DNA from: Berberis thunbergii
Taxonomy: Eukaryota > Streptophyta > Magnoliopsida > Ranunculales > Berberidaceae
Direction: 5' to 3'
Length of the DNA stretch: 64,000 bases
Assembly (NCBI GenBank): GCA_003290165.1
Contig: QNQO01000558.1
Coordinates: 496,001 to 560,000 of the forward strand
The position numbers were made by a program, and so were the translations under genes. Within the stretch, counting starts at the first letter, position 1; every line of letters begins with the position of its first letter. The notes beneath the pieces are model-generated. The model was not told the DNA's origin and did not search any database. It saw only the letters and a list, made by a program, of their open reading frames with translations. This document shows, in pieces, positions 1 to 11,500 of this stretch.

Positions 1-356
1 GAACACCAAACAACGGATATAAGCATTGGGGTACGTCTTCTTGCACTTGCGAATTTCTTTCAGAATCTGCACAGGATTGTTGCACCCTAACATAGGCAGC
101 TTCTAGTGTCCAATATCTTCCATCATAGTACCCTGGCATCTGGTTCTATGCACATGTCCAACCTGCCGTGAAAATTCATACAAAGGTGTGAATGAGTTTG
201 CTTATTCCAACAAATCTTTATATACTTCCATGAGCAAATGATCATACCTCATCAAGTTCAAGACAGGGAATCCATCCTTTAGAAAGCATGTAATCTATCT
301 CATTGGCAATCAAATCCTCGGAGAGTGGTGGCAACAAGGCACCCATCGGGTAGTAT
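1..356 (-). pseudogene. Rubisco small subunit (noncanonical, T-type-like) remnant
   Basis: Two exons read on the minus strand. The first (356-248) encodes a block with PPLSEDLIANEIDYMLSKGW followed by IPCLELDE and ends at a GT donor. The second starts at 162 after a CAG acceptor with VGHVHR and continues to the window edge through PGYYDGRYWT, KLPMLGCNN and KKTYPNAYIRC. These are hallmark small-subunit motifs (large-subunit partner in the chloroplast stroma). The VGHVHR form resembles noncanonical trichome/root-type RbcS rather than leaf RbcS, which is inference. The second exon is broken: a 1-bp loss before the N/QMPGYY stretch and a 2-bp loss in the TLWKLP codons. Together they restore frame but leave a scrambled stretch and a TAG. 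The 3' end lies outside the window. The minus-strand reading at about 600-540 (LDGAHRR..NGKFW) could be its transit-peptide exon; I am not sure. Confidence 0.72.
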
Positions 357-785
357 CTGCCAAAACATATTAAAACTTGACAACAAGCATCTCTGAAAGC
401 CTACTAGTATATCACATTTCATGGCAACCAAGCTCACCAATCCTGCTGTTGGAGCTTAGAAGCAACACTCTTGTTTATTTATTTTTAGTCAAGTGAAAAG
501 AAAACTGAATGATAGTTCAAATGATTATAGATCCAAAATTTTCCATTCGGTATTTGAAGCAGTATCCTCTGCAACTGCCTTCTATGAGCACCATCCAAAC
601 CAAGAATTCCCCCCCCCCCATACACACACACACAAAAGTCAGACAAGTAGATGACCACATTGAACACATGAAATTCAAAGAAAGTGCACTTTAATTACTT
701 AGCTATCATAGAAATATCAAACAATCAGAATGCAATTTGTTTTGCAACATATTTGGAAGTGAAGATACGTTACAAGAAAACTTAC

Positions 786-1656
786 TTGCTATCATGCCTG
801 CCCACCAAAGTGGCTCATATAAATAAGAATAATCTCCACTTCCTGCAAAATGAGAAGCATCATTGAGTCAATTCCAGGGTGATTATCTAATAGATAGTGA
901 TAGTACCAAGGATAGACAATGCATGAAATACAAGCAATAAATTCAAGGGAAACATTCAAATGGGTATGGTTAGATATGTTGAGCTGAGTAAATCATCTAA
1001 TCATCAAACTTTCTGCTACGCAAGCATTAACAACAAACTCTCCAGATCTCTCTTAGATCATAATATAAACATCCAAAACTAACGGAACTTAAAAAATGTA
1101 GTAGTAGCACAAGTTGAGAAAGCCAAATTTAAAACATACGTGACAATAGAGTCCAGAACAAAATTAATTTTAAGATCTCAGTAGTAACAGCAATTAACTA
1201 GACAATAGAGTTAATTAAGTCTCCGAAACCTTTCGACACCGTATAAAATGCAATCATTTAATACCCACACTCCAAATTAGCACCAGATCTTAGCATACAT
1301 ACACATTGAACACTACACTACCAATAAACCAACCAAATTTACTGAAATTTCAACATCGAAGTAGCGAAAGAGACTTAAGATAGCTAAATCTATCACAAAA
1401 TAGCAACATCAACTACAATTCCCCGAAGATCTTCACCTAAAAAACCCAAATATTTTCGAAATTTGTGCTTACCAGCCCTAATTCCAGAAGCGCCAGCCTT
1501 CTTCGAGCCTTTCTTCTTAACAATGAAGCTAGCACCGATAAAAACGCTTGAAGAGAGTGCTAGAATCAAGCCCTTGATGTTGTCCGAAGACATTCCCCTG
1601 TAAGAGCTCGACCAACTCGATGACGAAGAAGAAGAAGAAGATGACTCCTCCGCCAT
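786..1656 (-). CDS. NIPA-type magnesium transporter, 5' exons only
   Basis: Exon 1 (1656-1473) starts MAEESSSS, has a serine-rich tail, then the family signature GMSSDNIKGLILALSSSVFI and ASFIVKKKG..KKAG, the first membrane helix of NIPA (DUF803) transporters. It ends in phase 1 at GGCTG|gtaagc. Exon 2 (842-786) resumes after TTTTGCAG and gives GDYSYLYEPLWWAGMIA before |gtaagt, the expected continuation. The next exon should begin MIVGEIANF; I do not see it before position 1, and the following recognisable coding sequence is the rbcS-like remnant. Either intron 2 is long and hosts that remnant, or the gene is truncated. The family members are multi-pass membrane proteins linked to Mg2+ transport in endosomal or plasma membranes. 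The serine run at residues 5-14 is unusual but lies before the conserved start region. Confidence 0.82.
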
Positions 1657-2720
1657 GAAATGACTATAACTACGAAGACTAAACCCTAAAAAAACACCTC
1701 ACTGAAGTGAGGATTCACAAAAAGACGAATAAGAAGATCTCCACTGCACGAGGATTACCTCATGAATCCTCCACTGTTGTTGAAAAAAAAAATCCCTCAA
1801 ACCCCAATACAACCCACTCTCAAAACCCACAAATTCTCACAACCGAGATGGAGGGCCTTCGTTTGGGGAGAGGGAGGGCCTTCTCTATCTCTGTCGAGAT
1901 GGAAAATGGGGAGGAAATATGAGTTATTCAGACCTTCCCTTCCCTCTTCTTCTCGCCCAAAATTTTGATTTCCCTCGCAAATTTTTTTTTTTTACCACGT
2001 CAGCTGCTCGCATGCGACGCACCATCCCTCGCGCAAAACCTCGACATCTAGAATTGCTCGTTTCATAAATATTGGCGAGAATGAAGCGGGAGATTTAAAT
2101 TTGAAATTAGGAAGCACAAAGAAGTAGTGGTCAGTCTCTTAATTCTGTTAGGAGCTCTTGTATAAAATGTGATCAAACAGAAGAGATTAGACAAGAAGAA
2201 TAGAAGAAATAGGCTCAGTTCAGAGTGAACTCGAGAGAGTTGTAATCAGATCTATCTTTCACATTCAATTCAATCATTTTTCTTCACTAATTTTATCTCA
2301 ACTCGTCACGTATGTGACAAAGCGAGGGTCTAAGATTTCGAGAGTGGAGTTTGATAGATGAATTAACAGGAATTTGAGAATAATATGCCCCAAAGCACCT
2401 GAGCGATGTTTGAGAGCATGAGTCACTGACAAAATGTTTATGCGACTAATTTTACATAATGTTGCTTCTTACTTGGTGTGTGACTGAATTTGTACGATCA
2501 ATTCGAGCCAACATCTCTGCTTACTATATTAAGATTTATTGTTGTAGAAATAGTCTAGCAATGATTACTTTTTTTTTTTTTCAACTTCCTTATAAGGGGT
2601 ATTTTGAGAAATACTCAAAATGCTACACTCAAATTCTCATGTCATGTTTGAAAACTATGTAACCAAAAATGTGTATGTGGAGTTGTATAGAATGACCATG
2701 GACACTCAAAAGATTATAAC
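1657..2720. other. Intergenic region between divergent NIPA and PPR genes
   Basis: Shared upstream region of two divergently oriented genes. CT/GA-rich tracts near 1657-1960 fit the NIPA 5' UTR and promoter. The stretch at about 2100-2345 has the composition of an LTR (TGTTAGGAGCTCTTG..., a purine-rich middle, AACTCGTCACG near the end), but I find no partner copy, primer-binding site or target duplication. No convincing ORF or RNA gene. Confidence 0.4.
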
Positions 2721-4496
2721 ATGAACACAACAACTAAGTCACTTGTGAATCTCATCCATGGATGCAACAACCACAGATCTTTCAAACAAATCCATGCGCA
2801 TCTTATCACATCCAATACTACCATTGAAGACAACTTCTTGATAGTAAACAAAGTCATTGAGTTCTTCAAATACTCCAATGAACTTGAGTATGCATCAAAA
2901 TTCCTCATCAACCAGACCCACTTCACCACCAACTCTTTCCCTTCCAACTCTCTGATAGCTGCTTATGCAGGTTCTAAGACCCCAGAGTCGGCTGTATTGG
3001 TTTATAAGAAGCTAGTTAGCAATGGGTTCTCTCCTGATATGTATACTTTCCCAGTGGTTCTCAAGTCATGTGTGAAGCTTTTAAGGGTAGGAGAAGGTAA
3101 ACAGGTTCATGGGGTAGTTGTGAAAGTGGGTTTCTTTGATGATCTCTTTGTCCAAAATGGGCTGCTTCATTTGTATAGTGGTTGTGGTGAATATGGTGAT
3201 GCGAGTAAATTGTTTGATGAAATGCCTGTAAAAGATGTGGTATCTTGGAGTTCTTTGATTTCGGGGTATGTTAAGGCAGCTCATTTTAACAAAGCTGTGT
3301 TTCTTTTCGCGAAAATGGATGTGGAGCCGAATGCAGTGACTATTGCTAGTGGGCTTGTGGCATGTGGGCGGGTGGGGAATCGTGGTATGGGTAAGGGGAT
3401 TCATTGTTTGATTATTAAGCGCGATATTGAGGTAGGTGGAACGATGGGCAATGCGCTGGTTGATATGTATGTGAAGCTTATGTGTTTGGATGAGGCAAAA
3501 CAAGTGTTTCACGAGATTCCCGACAGAGATGCAGTTACTTGGACTTCCATTATAAGTGGATTGGTACAGTGTAAACAATCGAAAGAAGCATTGGAGTTCT
3601 TCCATGCCATGCAAGACTCTGGGATAGAGCCTGATAAGGTTACTCTTGCAAGTGTGCTTTCAGCTTGTACAGGTTTAGGCGCAATTGAATATGGCAAATG
3701 GATTCATGAGTACATTGATCGCAAGGGCATTGAACGGGATCCTCATATTGGTACAGCATTGGTTGACATGTATGCTAAGTGTGGATCTATAGAGATGGCA
3801 GCTTGTACCTTCCATGCATTGTCACATAAAAATTTATCCACATGGAATGCTTTGCTAGGAGGCTTGGCTATGCATGGTCACGGCAAAGAAGCTCTTGATG
3901 AGTTCAAGGAAATGCTGAAGATTGGTATGATGCCAAATGCAGTTACCTTTGTAGCCGTGCTAAGCGCTTGTTGCCATTCTGGCTTGGTAGTCGAAGGGCG
4001 GTGGTATTTCCACGAAATGTCTCAAGTGTACAATCTGACACCCACAGTAGAACACTATGGATGCATGGCTGATTTGCTTTGTCGGGCTGGGCACTTGAGG
4101 GAAGCTCAGGAGCTTGTAAAGTCGATGCCCATGGCACCCGATGTGCTCATTTGGGGAGCGCTGTTAAGTGCATGCAAGGCCCATGGAGATGTTGAGACGT
4201 CCCAAAACATACTAGATCACCTACTTGAGCTGGAGTCTAATGACAGTGGAGTCTATGTGCTTTTATCAAACATATTTGCTAGTAATAACAGATGGGAAGA
4301 TGTAACAAGAGTAAGGAACTTTATGAAGGAGAAAGGTATAAAGAAGTTTCCAGGGTCAAGTTTGATTGAGGTGGGTGGTAGGACTCATGAGTTTTTGGTA
4401 GGCGGCGGCACTGACTGCCACCCTCAACAAGATGAAATTTATTTTGCGTTGAACATTCTGACAAAACAAGCATTTCTTGAAGAAGAAATAATTTAG
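2721..4496 (+). CDS. Pentatricopeptide repeat protein, PLS subfamily, E class
   Basis: Single-exon ORF of 591 aa, typical of plant PPR genes. Repeats run from about residue 60 to 470 with signature strings such as PDMYTFPVVLKSC, KDVVSWSSLISGYVKA, GTALVDMYAKCGSIEMA and HKNLSTWNALLGGLAMHG, i.e. alternating P, L and S motifs. From about residue 472 the E region follows (DVLIWGALLSACKAHGDVE, VYVLLSNIFA..RWEDV, then GSSLIEVGGRTHEF and the HP..DEIY motif). It stops about 20 residues later with no DYW deaminase domain, so it is E/E+ class. The layout and length resemble Arabidopsis At4g38010-type proteins (from memory, not searched). Such proteins bind single-stranded RNA in mitochondria or plastids, and E-class members usually act in C-to-U editing with a DYW partner supplied in trans. 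No frameshifts or internal stops. ATG at 2721 is chosen because it leads directly into the conserved IHAHL block. Confidence 0.93.
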   Translation: MNTTTKSLVNLIHGCNNHRSFKQIHAHLITSNTTIEDNFLIVNKVIEFFKYSNELEYASKFLINQTHFTTNSFPSNSLIAAYAGSKTPESAVLVYKKLVSNGFSPDMYTFPVVLKSCVKLLRVGEGKQVHGVVVKVGFFDDLFVQNGLLHLYSGCGEYGDASKLFDEMPVKDVVSWSSLISGYVKAAHFNKAVFLFAKMDVEPNAVTIASGLVACGRVGNRGMGKGIHCLIIKRDIEVGGTMGNALVDMYVKLMCLDEAKQVFHEIPDRDAVTWTSIISGLVQCKQSKEALEFFHAMQDSGIEPDKVTLASVLSACTGLGAIEYGKWIHEYIDRKGIERDPHIGTALVDMYAKCGSIEMAACTFHALSHKNLSTWNALLGGLAMHGHGKEALDEFKEMLKIGMMPNAVTFVAVLSACCHSGLVVEGRWYFHEMSQVYNLTPTVEHYGCMADLLCRAGHLREAQELVKSMPMAPDVLIWGALLSACKAHGDVETSQNILDHLLELESNDSGVYVLLSNIFASNNRWEDVTRVRNFMKEKGIKKFPGSSLIEVGGRTHEFLVGGGTDCHPQQDEIYFALNILTKQAFLEEEII

Positions 4497-5542
4497 ATGA
4501 CTTTGATTAATGAAATTTTACATTAACACATTTTTCCAGTAAGCATTATAGCATGTTGAGAGCAGTAGAATTGCTATGTTTATAGAGTTCTATACAAAAA
4601 AAAAAAAATGAAAAAAAAAGAGTTATATAAACATTACTTGAATGTGCTAGTCATACTGCAGCTATATGGGTCAGTTGGAAGTAAACCCCACCGGATATTG
4701 TTACCATCACCAAATTTTACTTTAATTAGCGTAAGTGCTGAAATGCTATGGTTTCAAAAAGGGGAGGTTAAGTTCTAAGAATACATCCCGTGGTGATCTC
4801 AAATTAAGTGTTTCTGACAGCTGCATTTTCCAGTGATACTGATGCAAATTAAGAGTGTTTTTCTTCTCTCCAGCAAATAAAAATAGATCTCAAATTTTTT
4901 TTTTTTTTTACTGCAGCTCAAGTCTGGTAAAAGGATAGGATAGGACATTATCCGTTGGAGTGGAAAATCAATATTCATCCACCAAAACTTTTCTGAGAGA
5001 GAGGGATGGAGATGGTATAATATTTGTTAACCAAAGGTAATACAAACCAGGTAATTTTAAAATCAACTTTGTATTTGATGCTATGATGTACCTTGTACAC
5101 CAAACAGCAGGAGGTACATTTAATCCAACTGATGATGGATCGTTAGCCAGCAAGTGAAACCCGAAGCATAAAATGCCATACCACCCTGATCAGAACGAAC
5201 CATAACATGACAGAACAGAGTGATGCATTAATCTAAACAACTCGAAAGCTAATCTACATTCAAATTCTCCTGATGTAGCTAGACATGACGAAATGTAGCA
5301 ACTTTATTTTATATGACAATTGACTGATAACAGAGGAATCAGTTAAACAAATGATGACGGTAGATGAAAGAATCACATCCAGCAACTCTAAAAAAATTTC
5401 AAGTACAAAGAATGGAAACAACTATTGTGTTTGTCTGAATTGAGACATCAACAAAATAATGATCAACTGAGAAACATATAAACTCATGGAGAAGGCAGCA
5501 ATTAAAATGCCATCTTCTCCTTCCTAAAACTGAATATAAATA
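4497..5542. other. Convergent 3' intergenic region (PPR / delta-COP)
   Basis: Contains the 3' UTRs of the plus-strand PPR gene and the minus-strand delta-COP gene. A-rich runs at about 4594-4620 and a T run at about 4897-4911 are the only simple sequence. No conserved coding signal on either strand. Confidence 0.5.
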
Positions 5543-8500
5543 TCACACCACTTCGTAGTTCTCGGTGACAAGTTGTGTTCTCTGAGAAAATTTTGGTGGG
5601 GCACCTCCTTTCAGTGGTAAGATATTAACAACCTGCACAAGAATTTAATACAAATTGGTCACAGCAGATTACAATGACCAGGAAATGCAATTTCATAGCA
5701 ATGACTAAAAATATTTCTTCAATAAGGTTCTACTCCTCAGGTCTTTCATGAAACACAAAAAATGAAGCTGAAACAACTTGTAGAGCATACCAAAGAATAC
5801 ATAAAGTGAAGGTTCAAGGCCACAAAAAGCACAGGATAGAATGGTATATTATGAGTTTCTAAGACAAAAGGTAGCAATAGTCAATTCATGCAAATCAGGA
5901 AAGAGATGAGAATTGAGAAAATGATGGATCTACATAATTTTTATAGATCAAATGGGAGGTATGAAGTTCATAGTGCAGATGGAATAATTCATGATGCCTG
6001 AGTAGGAGAAGAGACTTGAAATTAATGTAGAATGTACTGAGATGGCACCTTCCCTGGTAGAAATTAAGCCTATTTTAAGATGGCATCTTCCGTAGTGCTT
6101 CAACCGATAATGCAACGAAAATATGCAAAACATGCTTAAATAAACAGGACACAACTAGGGGGAAAAAAAAAAAATCATATCTGCCTTTGCTAACTGGCAT
6201 CAAATAATAAGAAGGTCGACGATAAACGATAAATTTTAGACATAATTCAAACTTCACAAACCTTTAGCTCACTGAATGTCTTGGCAGCAGTAAATCTAAC
6301 TGAAATAGGAAAGAACACTGATGAATCTACTGGAGGAATAACAAACTCCATTGATCCACTGTCATATTAAAGGGGGGAGATTAGAGAACATGGTTGCCAG
6401 CCGTGTCAGAAGAGTAGGAAAGAAAAGAGAAAAAAAAAATCAACTTTTGTTGACATCTTGACCACTCACCTGCGGTTGGAGCTGTCAATAAGAAGTACAG
6501 ACCATTCCAAGATTGAACTATGTGAATCATACCTGAAAAAGTACAGATTCGGCATATTAGAGTCATACCTGAGTAATGCAATACAGATGCAAATATATTT
6601 CATTCTTTTAAAAAAGGGAAACGCTTAATGTCAAAGGGAATTGGAGCTTTTGTGGATGCATCCGAAAATTAGGGATAACATCGTCAAATAAATATGAAAT
6701 TGAACTTGAAACTATTCTTTTGGATACATAAGAGTATTCACTATCATCATTGGGGAGAGGGCGGGGGATTTCAAATGAAAAGAAGCATTTCCACGACATA
6801 CTCAAGTTTGCTAAAAATTCAGGAGAATTCGCATTGACTAGCTACAAAATATAAAACTCTTTACCCAAATTATCAATTGGACAAAGCAAGGTATGATGCC
6901 ATCAATCAAACAATTAGATTTGTCGTATTTTAGATTAATGTTTAGGAATACACCAACAAATTAAACGACGAGGTCTGACCTTTCACAGTCATAATCTGCT
7001 CATCTATTCCCAAGTACAGGCAAACTTGAAATTTTATCAGACATCAAAGGATATCCAGGTAGTATTCCCAAGTACAGGCAAACTTGAAAATTTCATCAGA
7101 CATCAAAGGATATCCAGGTAGTATTAGCCATACCCATGGTTCAATATTTTGACGGTCATGTTTTAAAATGTGTACTGAAAAGCTATGTAAATAGTTTAGT
7201 AATCAGCCAGTATCAACTTTCGGTGATTTGACTCACCTCCACTCCCCATCAATCTGCCTGACATTTGGTGCCTCTCTAAGTGCAGGAAGAGGTACAGAGA
7301 TTATGACATTTTGAAGGTCAAACATGCTTGAAGCTTCATACTCAATGCTGACATAAGTTTCGCCCTTGGAAACAGAAGGCCAGCAGTTTACTGAATGACA
7401 AGAACCATAGTAAATAACAAATAAAATAAAAATCATTCGCAATTCAATAAAATCCTCCAAAGATTAAACTTACTTCAATAAAATCCTCCAAAGATTAAAA
7501 ACTTACTGGTCAATGGCACTATAGACTCATCAGCACTCTGCATTCTCCACTTCACAAGACCAACACCTCCTGCATCGCCAGCTTGACCAGTTGGAAAAGG
7601 TCTGTTAGGGTCCTTTAGACCAAGAATGTTTTCATTGCCAAACAAATCCTTGTTGATGTTAGGATGTGTTTTAAAAAGAATGCCTGGATTCTCCCCAGTT
7701 TCGATCTGAAAATAGAATGCAACATGTGATTCAAACAACAGAAAATAAACAATAATATGATAAACCACATTACTAGATGAATAATATGAAAGGAAAAGTA
7801 ACGCTACCTTGACGTGCATAACACAAGCAAACCCATGTCCACGTGATCCAATTCAATTGGACATGACATTAAGCACTCTGCCCCTTCCCCTAGTTATTTG
7901 TATATGTGTCCCCCTCTTATTTGCATGTGTGAAGTGGTTGGCTTCACCATTAATCATAAATACAGGATAAATAAAGCAATTGAAGCATTAATCTATTATT
8001 TTCATTATCTATAGAAAATGATGTTGATAATTCATCAAACTAAACTGTTACACATATAATGCTGTTTTGACATTCCTTTTGGTTCACTCGTTTTATACAT
8101 ATCTGTAGGGTGCGGATGGAGTAGAATTTAGGTCTCAACATATTATCCTTGAACTGTAAATATAGTTTCTAAGAATACTGAATACGATTTCCAAAACATT
8201 CAGGGGCATGTAGCAAACTACTTTTTTTTTCAGCATTGTGATCTCATTTGTTAATGCCCAGTTCTAAGGTTCTAATGAAATTTCTGTTGTGTACAAAAAA
8301 AGGCGCCCGGTTAGAGTTATCCTACCAAACATCTATTCCTAAGGAAATGTACTTCTGGTTATGTGAAGGAAACAAAAAACCTCATAGATGTCCTGGTAAT
8401 AATTTCTTAATAGAATATTACTTAAGAGAGAGGAAGAGAAGAGCACCTGCACTTGGATTTGCCCATATTCCTGATCAAGAATTTGTAGCATCAGAGTACC

Positions 8501-11500
8501 TTGAACATCAAAGTTGCTGACACCACCATCTCGCTTGAGTGTCACATTAAGTTTCTCTTCAACAGTCAATGTGACAGGATCAGTTGGTGGTAGAGCTGTT
8601 GATTTGGATGGAACAGCACTGGACTTCACATCCTCAAGTATCATTTCACCCTCAGCTTTCAAAGATTCTAAAAATTGATTTGATCTTTTTGACTTGCCAA
8701 GCTGCATACCACCTTTTGGAGGTGCAGCAGCAGACGCAGATGGGCGACCTAGATGAAAATGCAAGAGTTTAGAAGCTTTCTTCACCTCAAATATAAATGA
8801 ACCAGCATCTTCAAAATTAGCTAGTTCAGAATGTTATAACGCAAATGCAAGCTATCTAATGCTTTCATGAAGAAAACAAAATTATCATCCTTGTATAACT
8901 GTAATTATAGTTTCTAGGAATACTTATATGATTCCCAAAACATTCAGGGACATGTAGCAAACTATATTCAAGTAAGAAACAAAAAAGGGGCAAATCAGTG
9001 TCCATCATGAAGAAAGTTGATGCTGAATTGACAAGAATGAAGGAACATGATAGATTCGAACTAACAATAAATAGACAATAAACGAAATAACTTTTATTCA
9101 ATAGAAGTAAAAAAATAGACAATAAATGAAAGTCAAGAAATAGACAATAAACGAAATAACTTTTATTCAATCAACCGAGTAACAATGGGCAACCTATTAT
9201 TTATAATTAACCTACTTTCTAAATCAAATCGTAAACTTAATAGGAAACCAATGTGAGAACCCTGATTGAAATCCCTATTACAAAAATAATAGCATGTATA
9301 ATATTGCGAAAATACTATTATTGATAATATTAATAAATATCATAATTACATCAACCTCCCCGGATTGAATAAGTTCGTCGAGCTTACAGCCAAAGAAGTC
9401 CACAGAAGACAAGCAACCATCGGAAGAACACAATGTGAAATGCCCGAGCAGAAGATGACCTCTAACCTTTCCTTTGTAGTTTCTCTGAACCCAAACATGT
9501 AAATCCATAGTGAACCACCAAATACAAACTTGCAGAGTAGTCTCTGGCTCAAAGGGGATCCATTTCAAAATGTCAATTTTGTGCGCAAATCTTTGGAAAT
9601 GAGATTCAAAATTGTCCCAAAACGGCTTGCGGTGGCATGGGTGTTGTCTGGTAGTGGTAAATAACCAAATCTTAAACAACATGTGGTGGTATAGACTGAA
9701 TGTGAGGGGGCAAATAGTTAGATGACTTAAGTAAAATATTTTGATCATGGGCGCCAATAAAAATTAGAACAGTGACTGAATTAGAAAATGACATTTCTTC
9801 TCCTTCAAACACAAAAACAGGGAAGGAGTGGCATGGTCTACGATAAAGTGATGGAGGGGCAGTGAAAGAAGGATTCAATGGAGGGATGGTGGGGGTAACG
9901 GTGGAGAGGGCTGAGGAAAATCGTGATCGAGCAATTGAGGGTTTTAGGACTGATGTTATTTGGCGATCCGGTGTGGTTATGACCCCTCTGGGAAGTGGCG
10001 AACAACACCGACAGCGAGAATCTGGTACGCAAGTCCTCTCCTCACCAAGTAATTCTTCACTATCTTTTTTTGTACATGTTCTTGTTCTTCCTTGGGGTTG
10101 GTTTTGTTGGTCTGAGGTGTCGACAAAGACGGTGCTGGATGTATGCCCCTACGGCACTGTCGGTGACGATGGTGCTGCTTGGGTTTGTCCTCCGACATTT
10201 GTGTTGCCTAACAGGAAGTTGTCAGTCTTCTCTATCATCACATCCATTCCTTCGTAACTTTAAATTTTGATTCTTTCTCGGGTTAGCTGCTCTTTGAATG
10301 AGGAATCCAAAAAATAAGCACCGAACTCTTCTTCTAATCTTATAGTTCTCTTTATCTCTTCCCTTTTTCCTATATCAAGATTAGCTATTCCTTTCCTACT
10401 TTGTCTTCTCTTCTTGTCTCTACATTTCCTAAAATAATCTTTGCCTTTTGCATCTCCTATAATATTGTTTTAGCTAACTGCTGAAATCTTCTCCTTTTAA
10501 CATCTCCATTCGAACTTTTTTTTCCAAATTGAACCAAGCAATGAGAATTGTTAGGCTATGATAGATTCGAACTAGTAAATAAACGAAAGTAAAGAAATAG
10601 ACAATAAACGAAATAGATTATAAAAGAAATAAACTAATAAACAAAATAACTTTTATTCAATCAATCGAGTAACAATGGCCAACCTACGCCCCATTTATAA
10701 TTAACCCACCTTTTAAGTCAAACCCTAAACCTAATAGGAAACCAATGTAAAAACCCTATTGAACTATCTATTACAAAAATAATAGAATGTCTAATATTGC
10801 TAAAACACTACTATTGCAAATATTAATAAATATCTTAATTAAAAGTTACTCAAAAAGTTCTTGGTGTCAACGAATTCTTATTGTCTTCAAGAAATCCCTA
10901 GGCTCAAGAAAAAAAGCCCTCCCACATTCAAAATCCATGCCCAACTTGTCACCAAACACATAATTTCTCTTCACTTTCGAATATAGTATTTTCCCCCTCA
11001 TTAGAGCAGGTGTTGAAATTGTCTCCTTTTGAGGTACTAGTAACATCCTTCGGCATATAAACCGTCATTAGTTGCAAAAACAATGAATCAAACATTGATA
11101 TGCTGTCAAACAAGAGCATTAACTGATACTCGAATAATTAACTGCCATACAAATGCTTTACTTAGATAGCAGCAGTATTTTTACCAATAAAATAAGGGAA
11201 AAATTAACATTACTCTTGTTCCTATCTCAAACTACTACGATAACTGTCATTCCCAGCAAGTAAAAAAAATGCTGCCTTAAGTTAAGTATATTTACTACCC
11301 ATTTTGCAGATCTTTAAAAAAAAACACAAGTTTACAAAATTAAAAACTATAGTACAATGGACCTACTACTATGATGTCGGCATCACAAGGCATGCAAGTG
11401 GTATGCGCACACGAGGGATAATCCAAAAAATATGCTATTTCCAAGATAATGGGGTTTCCATATTTCTAGTATCCAATCAGATGTTTAGTTCTTCTGTAAG

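Noticed and set aside
2100..2345. LTR-like sequence upstream of the PPR gene
   Set aside because: The composition is suggestive, but there is no partner repeat, PBS, PPT or target duplication, so it was left as intergenic.
3081..3614. 177-aa ORF antisense to the PPR gene
   Set aside because: It is a shadow of the PPR reading frame. It has no domain and its composition reflects the opposite strand.
9278..10257. ORFs of 90-160 aa in the delta-COP intron element
   Set aside because: No recognisable gag, protease or other domain. They overlap on both strands and look like chance ORFs.
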